A stretch of 64,000 nucleotides of DNA from G963668185 sp963668185 (GCA_963668185.1 OY764162.1:124001-188000); one strand, 5' to 3'; positions 50,462 through 59,690 are shown, counted from the first letter of the stretch. Program-made: numbers and translations. The notes: generated from the letters alone by a model not told the origin.

Positions 50462-52102
50462 TTGAACGGTGACACTGCGGTCGCGAAGATCCTGAAGGCT
50501 GAGGGCATCGAGTGGCTGGCGTGCTTTCCGGCGCAGAGCCTGATCGACGCGTGCTCGCGCGAGGGCATCCGACCTGTGCTGTGCAGGCAGGAACGGGCGG
50601 GCGTGAACATGGCGGACGGGTTCAGCCGGGTCACGAACGGCAGGACGGTCGGCGTGTTCACGATGCAGCACGGGCCGGGCGCGGAGAACGCGATGGCGGG
50701 GGCGGCGCAGGCGTACGCGGACTCGGTGCCGCTGCTGCTGCTGCCGGGCGGCGAGGCGCGCGACCGGGAGGGCGTGCACCCGTACTTCAACGCGGCGAAG
50801 AACTACGAGGGCTTCACGAAGTGGACGGGCACGACGAGCCTGGCGAGCCGCATACCGGACGTGATGCGGCAGGCGTTCACCCATCTCAAGCACGGCAGGC
50901 TCGGCCCGGTGCTGGTCGAGATTCCGACGGACGTCGCGCAGGAAGAAGTGCCCGAAAGCGCCGCCGCGTACGAGCCGGTGGCCAAGCGGCGGTCGGGTGG
51001 CGATCCGGACGATGTGCGGGACATGGTGCGGGCGCTGCTGGCGGCGAAGCGTCCGGTGGTGTCGGCAGGCCAGGGCGTGCTGTACGCGGAGGCGACCGAC
51101 GAACTGCTGGAGTTCGCGGAGCTAGCGAACGTGCCGGTGATGACGACGCTGGCCGGCAAGAGCGCGTTCCCGGAGACGCATCGGCTGGCGCTGGGCACGG
51201 GCGGCAACTCGGGAACGAAGATGGTAGCGCACTTCCTGGAGCAGGCGGACTTCGTGCTGGGCATCGGCACGAGCTTCACGAAGTCGAACTTCAACGCGCC
51301 GGTGCCGATGGGCGCGACGCTGGCCCAGGTGACGGTGTGCGCCGAGGATCTGAACAAGGAACGCGCCGCGAACTTCGGCGCTGTGGGCGACGCCAAGCTG
51401 GTGCTGGCGCAGATGATCGACGAGGTGAGGTGGCAGACCGGCGAGCACGGGCGCGGCGACGTGCTGGGCGTTGCCGACGAGATCGCGCGGGTCAAGTCGG
51501 CGTGGATGGCGGAGTGGGGGCCGAACCTGACATCGAACGAGGTCCCGATCAGCCCGTACCGCGTGATAAAGGAGATGGAGAACGTGGTGGACGTGCGGGA
51601 GACGATCCTGACGCACGACTCCGGCTACCCGCGAGACCAGATCGTGCCATTCTGGCCCGCCGAGACGCCGCGGGGCTACATCGGATGGGGCAAGTCGACG
51701 CAGCTTGGCTACGGCCTGGGGCTGGCGATAGGCGCGAAACTGGCCGCGCCGGAGAAGAACGTCATCAACCTCATGGGCGACGCGGCGTTCGGGATGTCGG
51801 GGCTGGACATCGAGACGGCGGTACGGTCCGAGATCGGGATACTGACGGTGGTGCTCAACAACGGCGTGATGACCAACTACTCGAACCACATGCCGCACGC
51901 GACGGAGGTGTACGGAAGCAACGCGCTGGGCGGCAACTACGCGGGCGTGGCGTCCGAGCTTGGGGCGAGCGCGGAGCGCGTGTCGTCGCCGGACGAGGTC
52001 GCGGGCGCGCTGCGCCGGGGCCTGGCGGCGGCGAGCGAGGGACGGCCGGCGCTGGTGGAGGTCATGACCAAAGAGGAAATGAACGTCCCGAAGTACTGGT
52101 AG
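50462..52102 (+). CDS. Thiamine diphosphate-dependent enzyme, acetolactate synthase-like
   Basis: A 546-residue protein of the POX/acetolactate synthase superfamily. E44 in LCRQERAGVNMADGFSR is the conserved cofactor-activating Glu. The ThDP/Mg motif is INLMGDAAFGMSGLDIETAV followed by VVLNNG. The central domain is present. It lacks neighbours of the branched-chain pathway, so other family members such as sulfopyruvate decarboxylase, benzoylformate decarboxylase or oxalyl-CoA decarboxylase-like enzymes are possible. Start is TTG 50462 preceded by GAGGAG. Confidence 0.88.
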   Translation: MNGDTAVAKILKAEGIEWLACFPAQSLIDACSREGIRPVLCRQERAGVNMADGFSRVTNGRTVGVFTMQHGPGAENAMAGAAQAYADSVPLLLLPGGEARDREGVHPYFNAAKNYEGFTKWTGTTSLASRIPDVMRQAFTHLKHGRLGPVLVEIPTDVAQEEVPESAAAYEPVAKRRSGGDPDDVRDMVRALLAAKRPVVSAGQGVLYAEATDELLEFAELANVPVMTTLAGKSAFPETHRLALGTGGNSGTKMVAHFLEQADFVLGIGTSFTKSNFNAPVPMGATLAQVTVCAEDLNKERAANFGAVGDAKLVLAQMIDEVRWQTGEHGRGDVLGVADEIARVKSAWMAEWGPNLTSNEVPISPYRVIKEMENVVDVRETILTHDSGYPRDQIVPFWPAETPRGYIGWGKSTQLGYGLGLAIGAKLAAPEKNVINLMGDAAFGMSGLDIETAVRSEIGILTVVLNNGVMTNYSNHMPHATEVYGSNALGGNYAGVASELGASAERVSSPDEVAGALRRGLAAASEGRPALVEVMTKEEMNVPKYW

Positions 52103-52122
52103 GGGCGTGCTAGAATCAGGTG

Positions 52123-52506
52123 ATGACGATCACCGCTGACGCAACCGGAGTTTTCGCCGATGCTCGCGCGATGTACGACGCTGCTCTGCGCCAGTGGGAC
52201 GCCGGTGATGTGCGGGACGCCGCGGAGAAGGCGTGGTGCGCCGCCAAGCGGGCCACCGACGCGCTCATACTGGCGCGCACGGGCGAACTGCCGCCGAAGT
52301 CGCCGGACACGACAAGGGCCTTGCGGGCGATGGCAATGGACGACATCGAAATCTGGGCCATGCAAGGCCGCTACTTCGAGCGGCAAGGCGCGTTGCACGG
52401 CGATTGCTTTTACACCGGCATATGCGATCCGCTAAACAACACCGAGCGGCTGATCAGGGAGACGATCGACTACATCCGGGACGCCGAGCGGCTGGCGGGA
52501 GTCTAG
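52123..52506 (+). CDS. HEPN/PaREP1-like small helical protein
   Basis: A 127-residue helical protein. The segment ALRQWDAGDVRDAAEKAWCAAKRATDALILARTG resembles HEPN or PaREP1-type domains, often nucleotide- or RNA-linked. The HEPN catalytic RxxxxH motif is not evident. TAGAAT at 52111-52116 lies 6 nt before ATG 52123, pointing to a leaderless message. It follows the TPP gene after 20 nt and overlaps the end of the convergent SDR gene by 4 nt. Confidence 0.6.
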   Translation: MTITADATGVFADARAMYDAALRQWDAGDVRDAAEKAWCAAKRATDALILARTGELPPKSPDTTRALRAMAMDDIEIWAMQGRYFERQGALHGDCFYTGICDPLNNTERLIRETIDYIRDAERLAGV

Positions 52507-53423
52507 CCTGCCTGCACGCGGCCCGGTAGCGCAGTCGCGCCCTCTCCTGTCAGGAAGCCGGCGATATCGGCGGCGTACTTGACTTCTGAGTCGTCTTCCG
52601 GCTGGTAGCCGAGCACCTTGCGAGCGCTTACGAGCGACCAGAACGCGCGGGTGTTGTTGCTGATGCCGTACACGACGAGCCAGGGCACGCCGTGCTCGTT
52701 GCGGATGTCCGGCGTCTCGATGGATCGGCGGAATAGCTGCGTGATGTCGCGCGGGCTGATGTAAGCGCCCAGGTCTCGCTTGTAGAGCGCCGGATTGCCC
52801 TCGTAAATGCTGGGGACGAGGTTGCGGGGCGCGCCGATGCGGACGCAGACGACGCCCATCCGCCGGCCGGTGTTGATGCCGCCGACCCGCAAGGCAGCCG
52901 CCGGGTCTCCGGCGTCTTCGGCGAACGCGCCCGAGGCGAACAGGAAGCCCATGTGCTCGTACGCGGCCTTGGCCCAGCCGTAGAAATTGTCGGACAGAGG
53001 CAGCTCGTACGGCTCCACGATCGACTTTTCGCCGCTGTGTATGAGCATGTGCTCGTACCAGTCGGCGGCGTGGTTTGAGCTTGCCATGACGACGCGCTCT
53101 ACCCCGGCGTCGAAGGCGCAGCGCAGGACGTTGTACGCCATGGCGACGTTCTGGCGCTCGAAGTAGTAATGGTCTATCAGTTCGCCGGAGCGGCCCCTGT
53201 AGCCGAGGTGAACGACGGCGTCGACGCCTTCGAAGTGGTACGCGTACTTGGAGCGGTCGTCGTCGATCAGGTCCGCGACCTGCACGCCTTCCACGCTGTT
53301 GCCGCCGCGGTCCGTCTCCGACACGTCCAGCATCACTAGGTCATAGCGTTCCCGGAATGTCGGAAGCATCTGGCTAGCGATGTAGCCGGCGGCACCGGTC
53401 ATCAGCACTTTCTTCTTTGCCAT
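52503..53423 (-). CDS. NAD-dependent epimerase/dehydratase, uronate dehydrogenase-like
   Basis: A 306-residue extended SDR. The NAD-binding motif is TGAAGYIASQ (GxxGxxA/G variant) near residues 9-18, and the catalytic Y-x3-K is in DNFYGWAKAAYEHMG. The segment VVMASSNHAADWYE resembles uronate dehydrogenases (SSNHVTGFY in that family), suggesting oxidation of a sugar acid; sugar epimerase activity is also possible. The GNAT gene lies 5 nt upstream on the same strand, so they are likely co-transcribed. Confidence 0.85.
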   Translation of the reverse strand: MAKKKVLMTGAAGYIASQMLPTFRERYDLVMLDVSETDRGGNSVEGVQVADLIDDDRSKYAYHFEGVDAVVHLGYRGRSGELIDHYYFERQNVAMAYNVLRCAFDAGVERVVMASSNHAADWYEHMLIHSGEKSIVEPYELPLSDNFYGWAKAAYEHMGFLFASGAFAEDAGDPAAALRVGGINTGRRMGVVCVRIGAPRNLVPSIYEGNPALYKRDLGAYISPRDITQLFRRSIETPDIRNEHGVPWLVVYGISNNTRAFWSLVSARKVLGYQPEDDSEVKYAADIAGFLTGEGATALPGRVQAG

Positions 53424-53428
53424 TGCGA

Positions 53429-53917
53429 TTACTCCTTTCTTGCGAGCGAGGCGGCGGGCTCCGACGTTTGTGAACTATTAGCGAGAGGCTTCGTCATTCG
53501 GAGATGTTGAAGGCCGTCCTCTTCGAACGGCGAGCCGTCCACAATGTATCCGCGCCGAGCGTAGAAGCGCTCCAAGTATGCCTGAGCGTGGACGACGACC
53601 TCGCGCTTGCCCTGTTCGACCGCCTTCGCTTCGAGCCATTCGAGCACGGCGGCGCCGATGCCGCACCGGCGCAGGCCGCGGCGGACGGCCATGCGCCCGA
53701 TCCGCGCCTCGCCTGCGGCGTCCCGGTACAGACGCCCGGTGCCTACGACGTCGCCGCGCGAGTCGATGGCGGCGGCGTGCGTTGCCGACGCATCGTACGC
53801 GTCGAACTCAACCTCGGCGGGCAGTCCCTGCTCTTCCACGAAGACGGCGAGGCGCAGGGCCTTCACGACCTGCCAGTCTGCATGGGTTCGTACGGATGTC
53901 ACGTTAACAGGGAGCAT
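53429..53917 (-). CDS. GNAT N-acetyltransferase (ElaA-like)
   Basis: A 162-residue GNAT fold. LRLAVFVEEQGLPAEVEFD matches the ElaA-like N-terminus, and RIGRMAVRRGLRRCGIGAAVLEWLEAKA is the acetyl-CoA-binding motif A. The C-terminal FYARRGYIVDGSPFEEDGLQHLRM is typical. The acceptor is unknown. A TAGAAT box at 53932-53927 lies 9 nt before the ATG, so the transcript may be leaderless. The same box occurs inverted at 54035-54040, facing the neighbouring operon. Confidence 0.87.
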   Translation of the reverse strand: MLPVNVTSVRTHADWQVVKALRLAVFVEEQGLPAEVEFDAYDASATHAAAIDSRGDVVGTGRLYRDAAGEARIGRMAVRRGLRRCGIGAAVLEWLEAKAVEQGKREVVVHAQAYLERFYARRGYIVDGSPFEEDGLQHLRMTKPLANSSQTSEPAASLARKE

Positions 53918-53921
53918 GTAA

Positions 53922-54045
53922 GGCGGATTCTATCAGGCGGGCGAATGGCGTTGTCCGTAACGCGGCCTCAGGACTACGACTTGGGAACGCGTACATCTGC
54001 AGTTTCGCAGGTTGCGCGCCCGCCGCACTGCATATAGAATCCGCC
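53922..54045. promoter_or_regulatory. Divergent promoter region with nested inverted repeats
   Basis: GGCGGATTCTAT (53922-53933) and ATAGAATCCGCC (54034-54045) are perfect inverted copies. Inside them GGCGGGCG (53936-53943) and CGCCCGCC (54017-54024) are also perfectly inverted. Each outer copy contains a TAGAAT -10 box facing outward, one toward the GNAT gene and one toward the FeS/anchor gene; the latter has TTGCGC 17 nt upstream. The shared CCGCC next to each -10 suggests a common operator. A structured RNA or small mobile element is the alternative. Confidence 0.55.
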
Positions 54046-54194
54046 GAACTCCATTTGAGCATACGGTAGCACGCCATTTGTAGCATAGCGCCGCACGCGC
54101 CCTCTAACCGCGATGAGCCCGGCACCGCCGAAGGCGATTCCGCGTGCGCGTGTCCGACGCCCCATAGCAGCCCCGCGCTCGATCGCGGAGTCCT

Positions 54195-55746
54195 ATGGGG
54201 CAAGGTTATCGACAACCGGCGATGCATCGGCTGTCACGCCTGCACGGTTGCCTGCAAGCAGGAGCACGGCGTCCCGATTGGCGTTACCCGTACCTACGTG
54301 AAACAGGTGGAGACGGGCCGATTTCCGGACGTCTCCCGGCACTTCCAGGTCACCCGCTGCAACCAGTGCGCCGATCCTCCATGCGCGAACATCTGCCCGA
54401 CAGGCGCCATGTACCAGCGGCCGGACGGCATCGTGGACTTCGACCGCGCGGCCTGCATCGGATGCCAGGCCTGCATCGCGGCCTGCCCGTACGACGCGAT
54501 ATACATCGACCCCGATTCAAACTCGGCGGAGAAGTGCAACTTTTGCACGCACCGGGTTGACATGGGCCTGCAGCCGGCATGCGTGGCAGTGTGCCCGACG
54601 CAAGCGATCATCGTCGGCGACCTGAACGACCCGGACAGCGAGATCTCGGCTTTGGTCGCCGAGCGGGAAGTCAAGGTCAGAAAGCCTGAGAAGAGGACGA
54701 GTCCAAAGCTCTTCTACGTGAACGGCCAGGACACTGCGTTGCGGCCAAGCGCCGCGTCGTTCGCCGAGTTGTTCCCGTACTCCGAGCCGCAGGCGTCTTG
54801 CGTAGCGCCGGGCCTGGGGATCGGGACAGCAGCCAATGAGGCCCCGCGGCCGCAACCAGCCGACTCGCCGGGCGACACCGCAGCAGCAGCCATGCTGGCA
54901 TACGACAACCGGCATTCCGCGCCATGGAACTGGAAGGTCTCGGCGTACACGTGGACGAAATCGATCGCTGCCGGCGCCGTGATGGTCAGTTCGATCCTCG
55001 GACTGGCCGGGAGGCCGCTCGACCGCGCCGACGAGCTATGGGTCCTGTTTCTTTCCGGCCTGTTCCTGCTGGTAACCGTCGGCCTTCTCTTGATGGACCT
55101 CACGCATCCCCGCCGGTTCTATTTCACGCTCACGCGGCCTCGACCTGGTTCCTGGGTCGCTCGGGGGGCCTGGATGATCGGGCTGCTTGGCGTGTACATC
55201 CCGGTCCATCTGCTGCTCATTGCGGCGGGGACCGACGCTGTTGCGCAGGCGATGCGATGGATCGGCGCGCCTCTCGGCGCCGCGGCGGGCGTGTACACGG
55301 CCTTCCTGTTCATGCAGGCCAGGGGCCGGGACCTGTGGCAGGACGTTGCGCTGCCGTTGCATTTTCTCGTGCGGACCGCGCTGGCAGGGTCAGCCTCGAT
55401 CGTCGTCCTCGCAGTTGTGCTGGGCGGGAGCGGGCCATGGACTGACGCCGCGCAATGGACGCTTGTTGGGACGCTGGCCGCGCACCTGGCCTGCCTGGCG
55501 CGCCACTTCATCACTGGACACCTGACGGCTGACGGAAGGGCGGCCTCGCGCAACATGACTGGCGGGCAGTATCGCGAGTACTTCTGGAACGCAGCCGTCG
55601 CAGGCACTGCCGCGCCTCTCGCGCTCGCGGCGGGGTTGCCGGCCGCGGGCCCTGCACAGGCCGCGGCCGCGATGCTCGCGCTCGCAGGGCTGGCGGCGTA
55701 CGAGCACGCGTACGTCCAGGCGGGCCAATCAGCGCCATTGAGCTAG
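54195..55746 (+). CDS. Fused 4Fe-4S ferredoxin and membrane-anchor subunit (DmsB-DmsC/NrfD-like), N-terminal frameshift
   Basis: The main frame encodes four ferredoxin-type clusters: CIGCHACTVACK, CNQCADPPCANICPTG, CIGCQACIAACPYD and CNFCTHRVDMG with CVAVCPTQA. A linker and about eight membrane helices (from residue ~210) follow, as in DmsC/NrfD anchors. The subunit would pass electrons between quinol and the molybdo-enzyme encoded 13 nt downstream. The first cluster lies upstream of the first standard start in this frame (GTG 54298), and no ATG, GTG or TTG precedes it in frame. ATG 54195 would supply MGKVIDNRRCIGC if the GGGG at 54197-54200 had one G fewer. A frameshift or sequence error is therefore likely. 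Confidence 0.82.
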
Positions 55747-55759
55747 CCGGAGCTTAACA

Positions 55760-58696
55760 ATGACCGCGACCAACAGGGCGAGGAACGGAAGCAAGGACTA
55801 CCTGCGGACAACCGCGGGCGGCGGACTTGCCGCGAGCCCGCCGCCGGACAAATGGGACCACTGGGAAGAGGCGGACCCCAGGGAGGCGTCGGGCGCCGAA
55901 AAGCGCAGCTACACGATTGTCCCTACCGTGTGCTTCAACTGTGAGTCGGCCTGCGGCCTGCTGGCGTACGTGGACAAGAGCAGCAGGGAGATCCGTAAGC
56001 TGGAGGGGCATCCGCTTCACCCGGGAAGCCTGGGGCGCAACTGTCCGAAGGGCCCGGCCACGCTGAACCAGATCAACAACCCGGACCGCATCTTGAAGCC
56101 GCTCAGGCGGGTCGGGCCCAGGGGCAAGGGCGGCTGGGAGGAGGTGAGTTGGGATGAGGCGCTGGACGACATCGCCGGTCGGATTCGAGCCGCCGTCCAG
56201 GCAGACCGGCGCGACTCCGTCATCTATCACGTTGGAAGGCCCGGCGAGGACCTGTTCACGGAGCGGGTGCTGGCAGCATGGAGAGTTGACGGCCACAATT
56301 CGCATACCAACGTCTGCTCGGCCGCCGCGAGAACGGGTTACGCGTTCTGGATGGGCATGGACCGTCCAAATCCGGACCACGAGAACGCCCGCTACATGCT
56401 GCTGATGTCGTCACACTTGGAATCGGGGCACTACTTCACGCCGCACGCGCAGCGCATCATCGAGTCCAAGCTCAAGGGCGGGAAGGTGTGCGTGCTGGAC
56501 ACGCGGCTGTCCAACACGGCCTCGCAGGCGGACCGATGGCTGTCGCCGTGGCCGGGGACGGAGCCCGGTCTGCTGCTGGCCATTGCCAACTACCTGATTC
56601 AACACGACCTGGTCAACAGGGATTTTCTGGAGCGCTGGACAAACTGGAAGGAGTTTCTTGAAGACGCCTCATACCTGGAGGGCCTGAGGGCCAGCGGACG
56701 CATCTCGGCTATGCCACAGGGACGGGAGTTCGGGGACTTCCTGCGCCTGCTCAAGCAGCTATACGGCGGTTACACGCTCGAATGGGCCGAGGCGGAAACT
56801 GAAGTGCCCGCGCCCGAGATCGAGGCCGTCGCGGAGGAGATCGCTGCCGCGGGCACGGCGTTCTCGGCGCACGTCTGGCGGAACGCGGCTGCGGGACATC
56901 TCGGCGGGTGGATGACCGCCCGGTGCCTTTTCTTCCTGAACGTCCTGACCGGATCGGTCGGTACGCCGGGCGGCGTCATACCTAACTCGTGGACCAAGTT
57001 CGTCCCGGAGCCGCACACCCAGCCATCTCCGGTCAAGGCATGGAACACGGCCCTCTGGCCCAATGAGTATCCCCTGGCGAACTTCGAGATGGGTTTCCTG
57101 CTGCCGCATCTGCTCCGGGAAGAGGGCCGCTCCCTGGACGTTTACTTCACCCGCGTGCACAACCCGGTGTGGACAAACCCGGACGGCACCTCGTGGATAT
57201 CGATGCTGGAGGGCGACGGCATCGGCCTGCACGTCGCGATGTCGCCCGTCTGGTGCGAGACGGCGCAGTGGGCGGACTACGTGCTGCCGACCGGCCTGGG
57301 CGCGGAACGGCACGACCTGCACTCGTACGAGACGCACGCGGCGCAGTGGATCGGCTTCCGCCAGCCGGTCGTCCGCGAGGCGATGGAGCGCGCCGGGGAG
57401 CACGTCGAAGACACGAGGCAGGCCAATCCCGGCGAAGTGTGGGAGGAGAACGAGTTCTGGTTCGAGCTGTCATGGCGAATCGATCCTGACGGCTCGCTCG
57501 GCATTCGCCGCCACTTCGAATCGCCGAGCCACCCCGGGCAAAAGATCACGGTCAAGGAGTACTACGACTGGATCTTCGACAACTCGGTACCCGGGCTGCC
57601 GGAGAAGGCTGCGGAAGAGGGGCTGTCGCCCGGCGATTACATGCGGCGGTACGGCGCGTTCGAGGTAACGACCGACGTGTACGCGCGGCACGAGCGGTCC
57701 CTGCCGGAGGCGCTGCTCGACGGCGCGGAGGTCGATGCCGCAAGCGGCTTCGTCTGGAGCGAGCAGTGCCCGCCGAACGGCAACCGGCGGCCGTTTCCAG
57801 GGCCGTTCAGGGACGAGAAGGGCCGCTTCAGGCTCGGCATACGGATGGACGGCACGCCGGTGGAAGGGTTTCCGACGCCGTCCGGCAAGCTGGAGTTCTT
57901 CTCGACAACGCTGAAGGAGTGGGGCTGGCCGGAGTACGCCCTGCCCTACTATCCCCTCGAAGACGATGAAAGGGTCAGACACCCGCATCTCGTCAGCCAA
58001 GTGCACCGCTCCAGGATCGATCACGCCAAGTCCGAGTACTGCCTCCTTCCAACGTTTCGGCTCCCCAATCTCATCCACACGCGAACGAACGGCGCCAAGT
58101 GGCTGCACGAGATCGCCCACACCAACCCGGTCTGGATCAACCCGGTGGACGCGGCGAGGATCGGCGTCGCCGCCGGGGATCTCGCGAGGGTGGAGACCGG
58201 GATCGGGCACTTCGTGGATCGCGTGTGGGTGACCGAGGCGGTGCGGCCGGGCGTGATCGCGTGCTCCCACCACCTGGGCAGGTGGAGGCGGTACGAAGAC
58301 CACGGCAGCGACCGGTGGAACTCGGCCCTGGTGGACCTGTCGGATAGCGACGGCGTGTGGACGATGCGCCAGAAGCAGGGCGTGACGGCGTGGAAATCGT
58401 CGGACCCGGACTCGGAGCGACTCTGGTGGACCGATGGCGGCGTGCACCAGAACCTGGCTATGCCGGTGCAGCCGGACCCGATCAGCGGCCAGCACTGCTG
58501 GCACCAGAAGGTGCGCGTAGTCGCGGCCGGGCCGGATGACCGGTACGGCGACATCGACGCAGACGCAGGCCGGGCCGATGAGGCGTACCAGCGTTGGAAG
58601 GAACTTTGCAGGCCTGGCCCGGGCCCTGGCGGACTGCGCAGACCGTACTGGTTGCAGAGGCCGTTGAAGCCGGACATCGGCGCTTACAGTACGTAG
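55760..58696 (+). CDS. Molybdopterin oxidoreductase catalytic subunit (DMSO reductase superfamily)
   Basis: A 978-residue catalytic subunit. An N-terminal 4Fe-4S site has C58, C61, C65 (CFNCESAC) and C95 (NCPKG). The metal ligand is probably C186 in HTNVCSAAARTGYA, as in PsrA/PhsA/ArrA-type enzymes, not Ser (DmsA) or Asp (NarG). C-terminal cofactor-binding segments include INPVDAARIGVAAGDLARVETG. The substrate is not predictable; sulfur or other oxyanion chemistry is plausible. The N-terminus SKDYLRTTAGGGLAAS resembles a Tat signal that has lost its twin Arg and most of its hydrophobic core, so location is uncertain. It forms an operon with the fused FeS/anchor gene. Confidence 0.93.
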   Translation: MTATNRARNGSKDYLRTTAGGGLAASPPPDKWDHWEEADPREASGAEKRSYTIVPTVCFNCESACGLLAYVDKSSREIRKLEGHPLHPGSLGRNCPKGPATLNQINNPDRILKPLRRVGPRGKGGWEEVSWDEALDDIAGRIRAAVQADRRDSVIYHVGRPGEDLFTERVLAAWRVDGHNSHTNVCSAAARTGYAFWMGMDRPNPDHENARYMLLMSSHLESGHYFTPHAQRIIESKLKGGKVCVLDTRLSNTASQADRWLSPWPGTEPGLLLAIANYLIQHDLVNRDFLERWTNWKEFLEDASYLEGLRASGRISAMPQGREFGDFLRLLKQLYGGYTLEWAEAETEVPAPEIEAVAEEIAAAGTAFSAHVWRNAAAGHLGGWMTARCLFFLNVLTGSVGTPGGVIPNSWTKFVPEPHTQPSPVKAWNTALWPNEYPLANFEMGFLLPHLLREEGRSLDVYFTRVHNPVWTNPDGTSWISMLEGDGIGLHVAMSPVWCETAQWADYVLPTGLGAERHDLHSYETHAAQWIGFRQPVVREAMERAGEHVEDTRQANPGEVWEENEFWFELSWRIDPDGSLGIRRHFESPSHPGQKITVKEYYDWIFDNSVPGLPEKAAEEGLSPGDYMRRYGAFEVTTDVYARHERSLPEALLDGAEVDAASGFVWSEQCPPNGNRRPFPGPFRDEKGRFRLGIRMDGTPVEGFPTPSGKLEFFSTTLKEWGWPEYALPYYPLEDDERVRHPHLVSQVHRSRIDHAKSEYCLLPTFRLPNLIHTRTNGAKWLHEIAHTNPVWINPVDAARIGVAAGDLARVETGIGHFVDRVWVTEAVRPGVIACSHHLGRWRRYEDHGSDRWNSALVDLSDSDGVWTMRQKQGVTAWKSSDPDSERLWWTDGGVHQNLAMPVQPDPISGQHCWHQKVRVVAAGPDDRYGDIDADAGRADEAYQRWKELCRPGPGPGGLRRPYWLQRPLKPDIGAYST

Positions 58697-58728
58697 AGGG
58701 ATGGCTGTGGGACGCACCCCTCAAGAGG

Positions 58729-59454
58729 CTAGGGGCAGGCGGCGGGTGCTGTGGCGTCGATGTTGAGGAAGGCGGCTTGGGCGCCGGTAGTGATGTTTAG
58801 CTGGGCGGCGAGGCCGGCGTTGATTTCGAGGACGTAGAGAGTGCGGTCTGGGGAGTTGTAGCGGGGCAGGTCGGAGTCAGGGGTGTCCGCTTCCGGGAAC
58901 GGGATGTTGTGGGTGACGCCGGTGACGCGGCAGTCCGCGCCGATCCATACCATGTCTAGTGGGAAGCGCATCTCCTTCATCCAGAAGGTCTGGACGCCCT
59001 CGCTCGGCATGAGGAACAACATGCCGGCGTCGTGCGGGAGGCTGTCGCGGTATGAGAGGCCGGTGGTGCGGCTGTCGGAGTCGGACGCGACTTCGACTTG
59101 GAATGAGGCGGAGCCTATGGTGACGGTGCCGACCGGGAGGCCGGCGGGCGACGGGGTGGGGGCCGGCGATGGCGTGGGTGTGGGTGTGGCGGGGTGCGCG
59201 GTTGGGGTGGCTTCGGGCGTCAGTGTGGCAGGCGCAGGGGTGGGGACGGCGGGCTGCGGGGTTATCGTCGCTTCGACGGTTGGCGTGGGTATGGGCGGAT
59301 GTATTGGCGTCTCGACTTGAGTCGCGGTCTGGGGCGCGGAGGGCGCTGGTGTTGGCGTGTCCGGCAATGTTGTGGCGGTGGGCGTTGCGGTTGGGATTGG
59401 ATCGGCGCTGCAGGCTGCGACGAGGCAGGCGAGGGCCGCGGCGGTCAGCCCCAT
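58729..59454 (-). CDS. DUF192 lipoprotein with Thr/Pro-rich linker
   Basis: A 241-residue protein with a lipoprotein signal (LTAAALACLVAACSADP, lipobox VAAC). A ~90-residue Thr/Pro/Ala linker follows (repeats like TPTPAPS, PTPTPSPAP), then a DUF192 domain (VEVASDSDSRTTGLSYRDSL, FWMKEMRFPLDMVWIG, YVLEINAGLA). DUF192 domains are small beta-barrels of unknown function, usually exported. Start ATG 59454 and its GGGGAAGG binding site lie inside a family C repeat copy, so the repeat appears to supply the translation start. Confidence 0.85.
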   Translation of the reverse strand: MGLTAAALACLVAACSADPIPTATPTATTLPDTPTPAPSAPQTATQVETPIHPPIPTPTVEATITPQPAVPTPAPATLTPEATPTAHPATPTPTPSPAPTPSPAGLPVGTVTIGSASFQVEVASDSDSRTTGLSYRDSLPHDAGMLFLMPSEGVQTFWMKEMRFPLDMVWIGADCRVTGVTHNIPFPEADTPDSDLPRYNSPDRTLYVLEINAGLAAQLNITTGAQAAFLNIDATAPAACP

Positions 59455-59456
59455 CC

Positions 59457-59592
59457 TAGCCTTCCCCAGCAGACTGGGGAAGGGACCAGACGGGTTGGTC
59501 GGCTCGATTCCGGTCTTTCCCAGCAGACTGGGGAAGAGGCCGGAGGCCCCGCCGGCCCCGCCCACTGGATTCCGGCCTCCGCCGGAATGACG
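59457..59592. repeat. Two family C repeats and one family B repeat
   Basis: Family C cores at 59457-59482 and 59514-59537 (CCCCAGCAGACTGGGGAAG), then a family B-like palindrome at 59565-59592 (GATTCCGGCCTCCGCCGGAAT). They fill most of the gap between the DUF192 gene and the end of mutS2. Confidence 0.82.
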
Positions 59593-59600
59593 GTTATGCA

Positions 59601-59644
59601 AAGGTCTCCTGTGCTGCGGTCACTTCAGACCAGTTCTACTACTG
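59601..59644 (-). repeat. Degenerate copy of the mutS2 3' end
   Basis: The 44 bp here resemble 59667-59710, which carries the last codons of mutS2 and its stop. On the minus strand the copy still reads PVVELV followed by TGA, against TVVELV and TGA in the gene. Twenty bases around the stop (59625-59644 against 59691-59710) differ at one position. Confidence 0.7.
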
Positions 59645-59690
59645 GCGCAGGAATGCCGGTTGTGTGAAGGTGTCCTGGGCAGGGGGCACC

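Noticed and set aside
53922..54045. The symmetric element as a tRNA or tRNA-Sec gene
   Set aside because: It has no T-arm consensus, no CCA end and no anticodon arm in either orientation.
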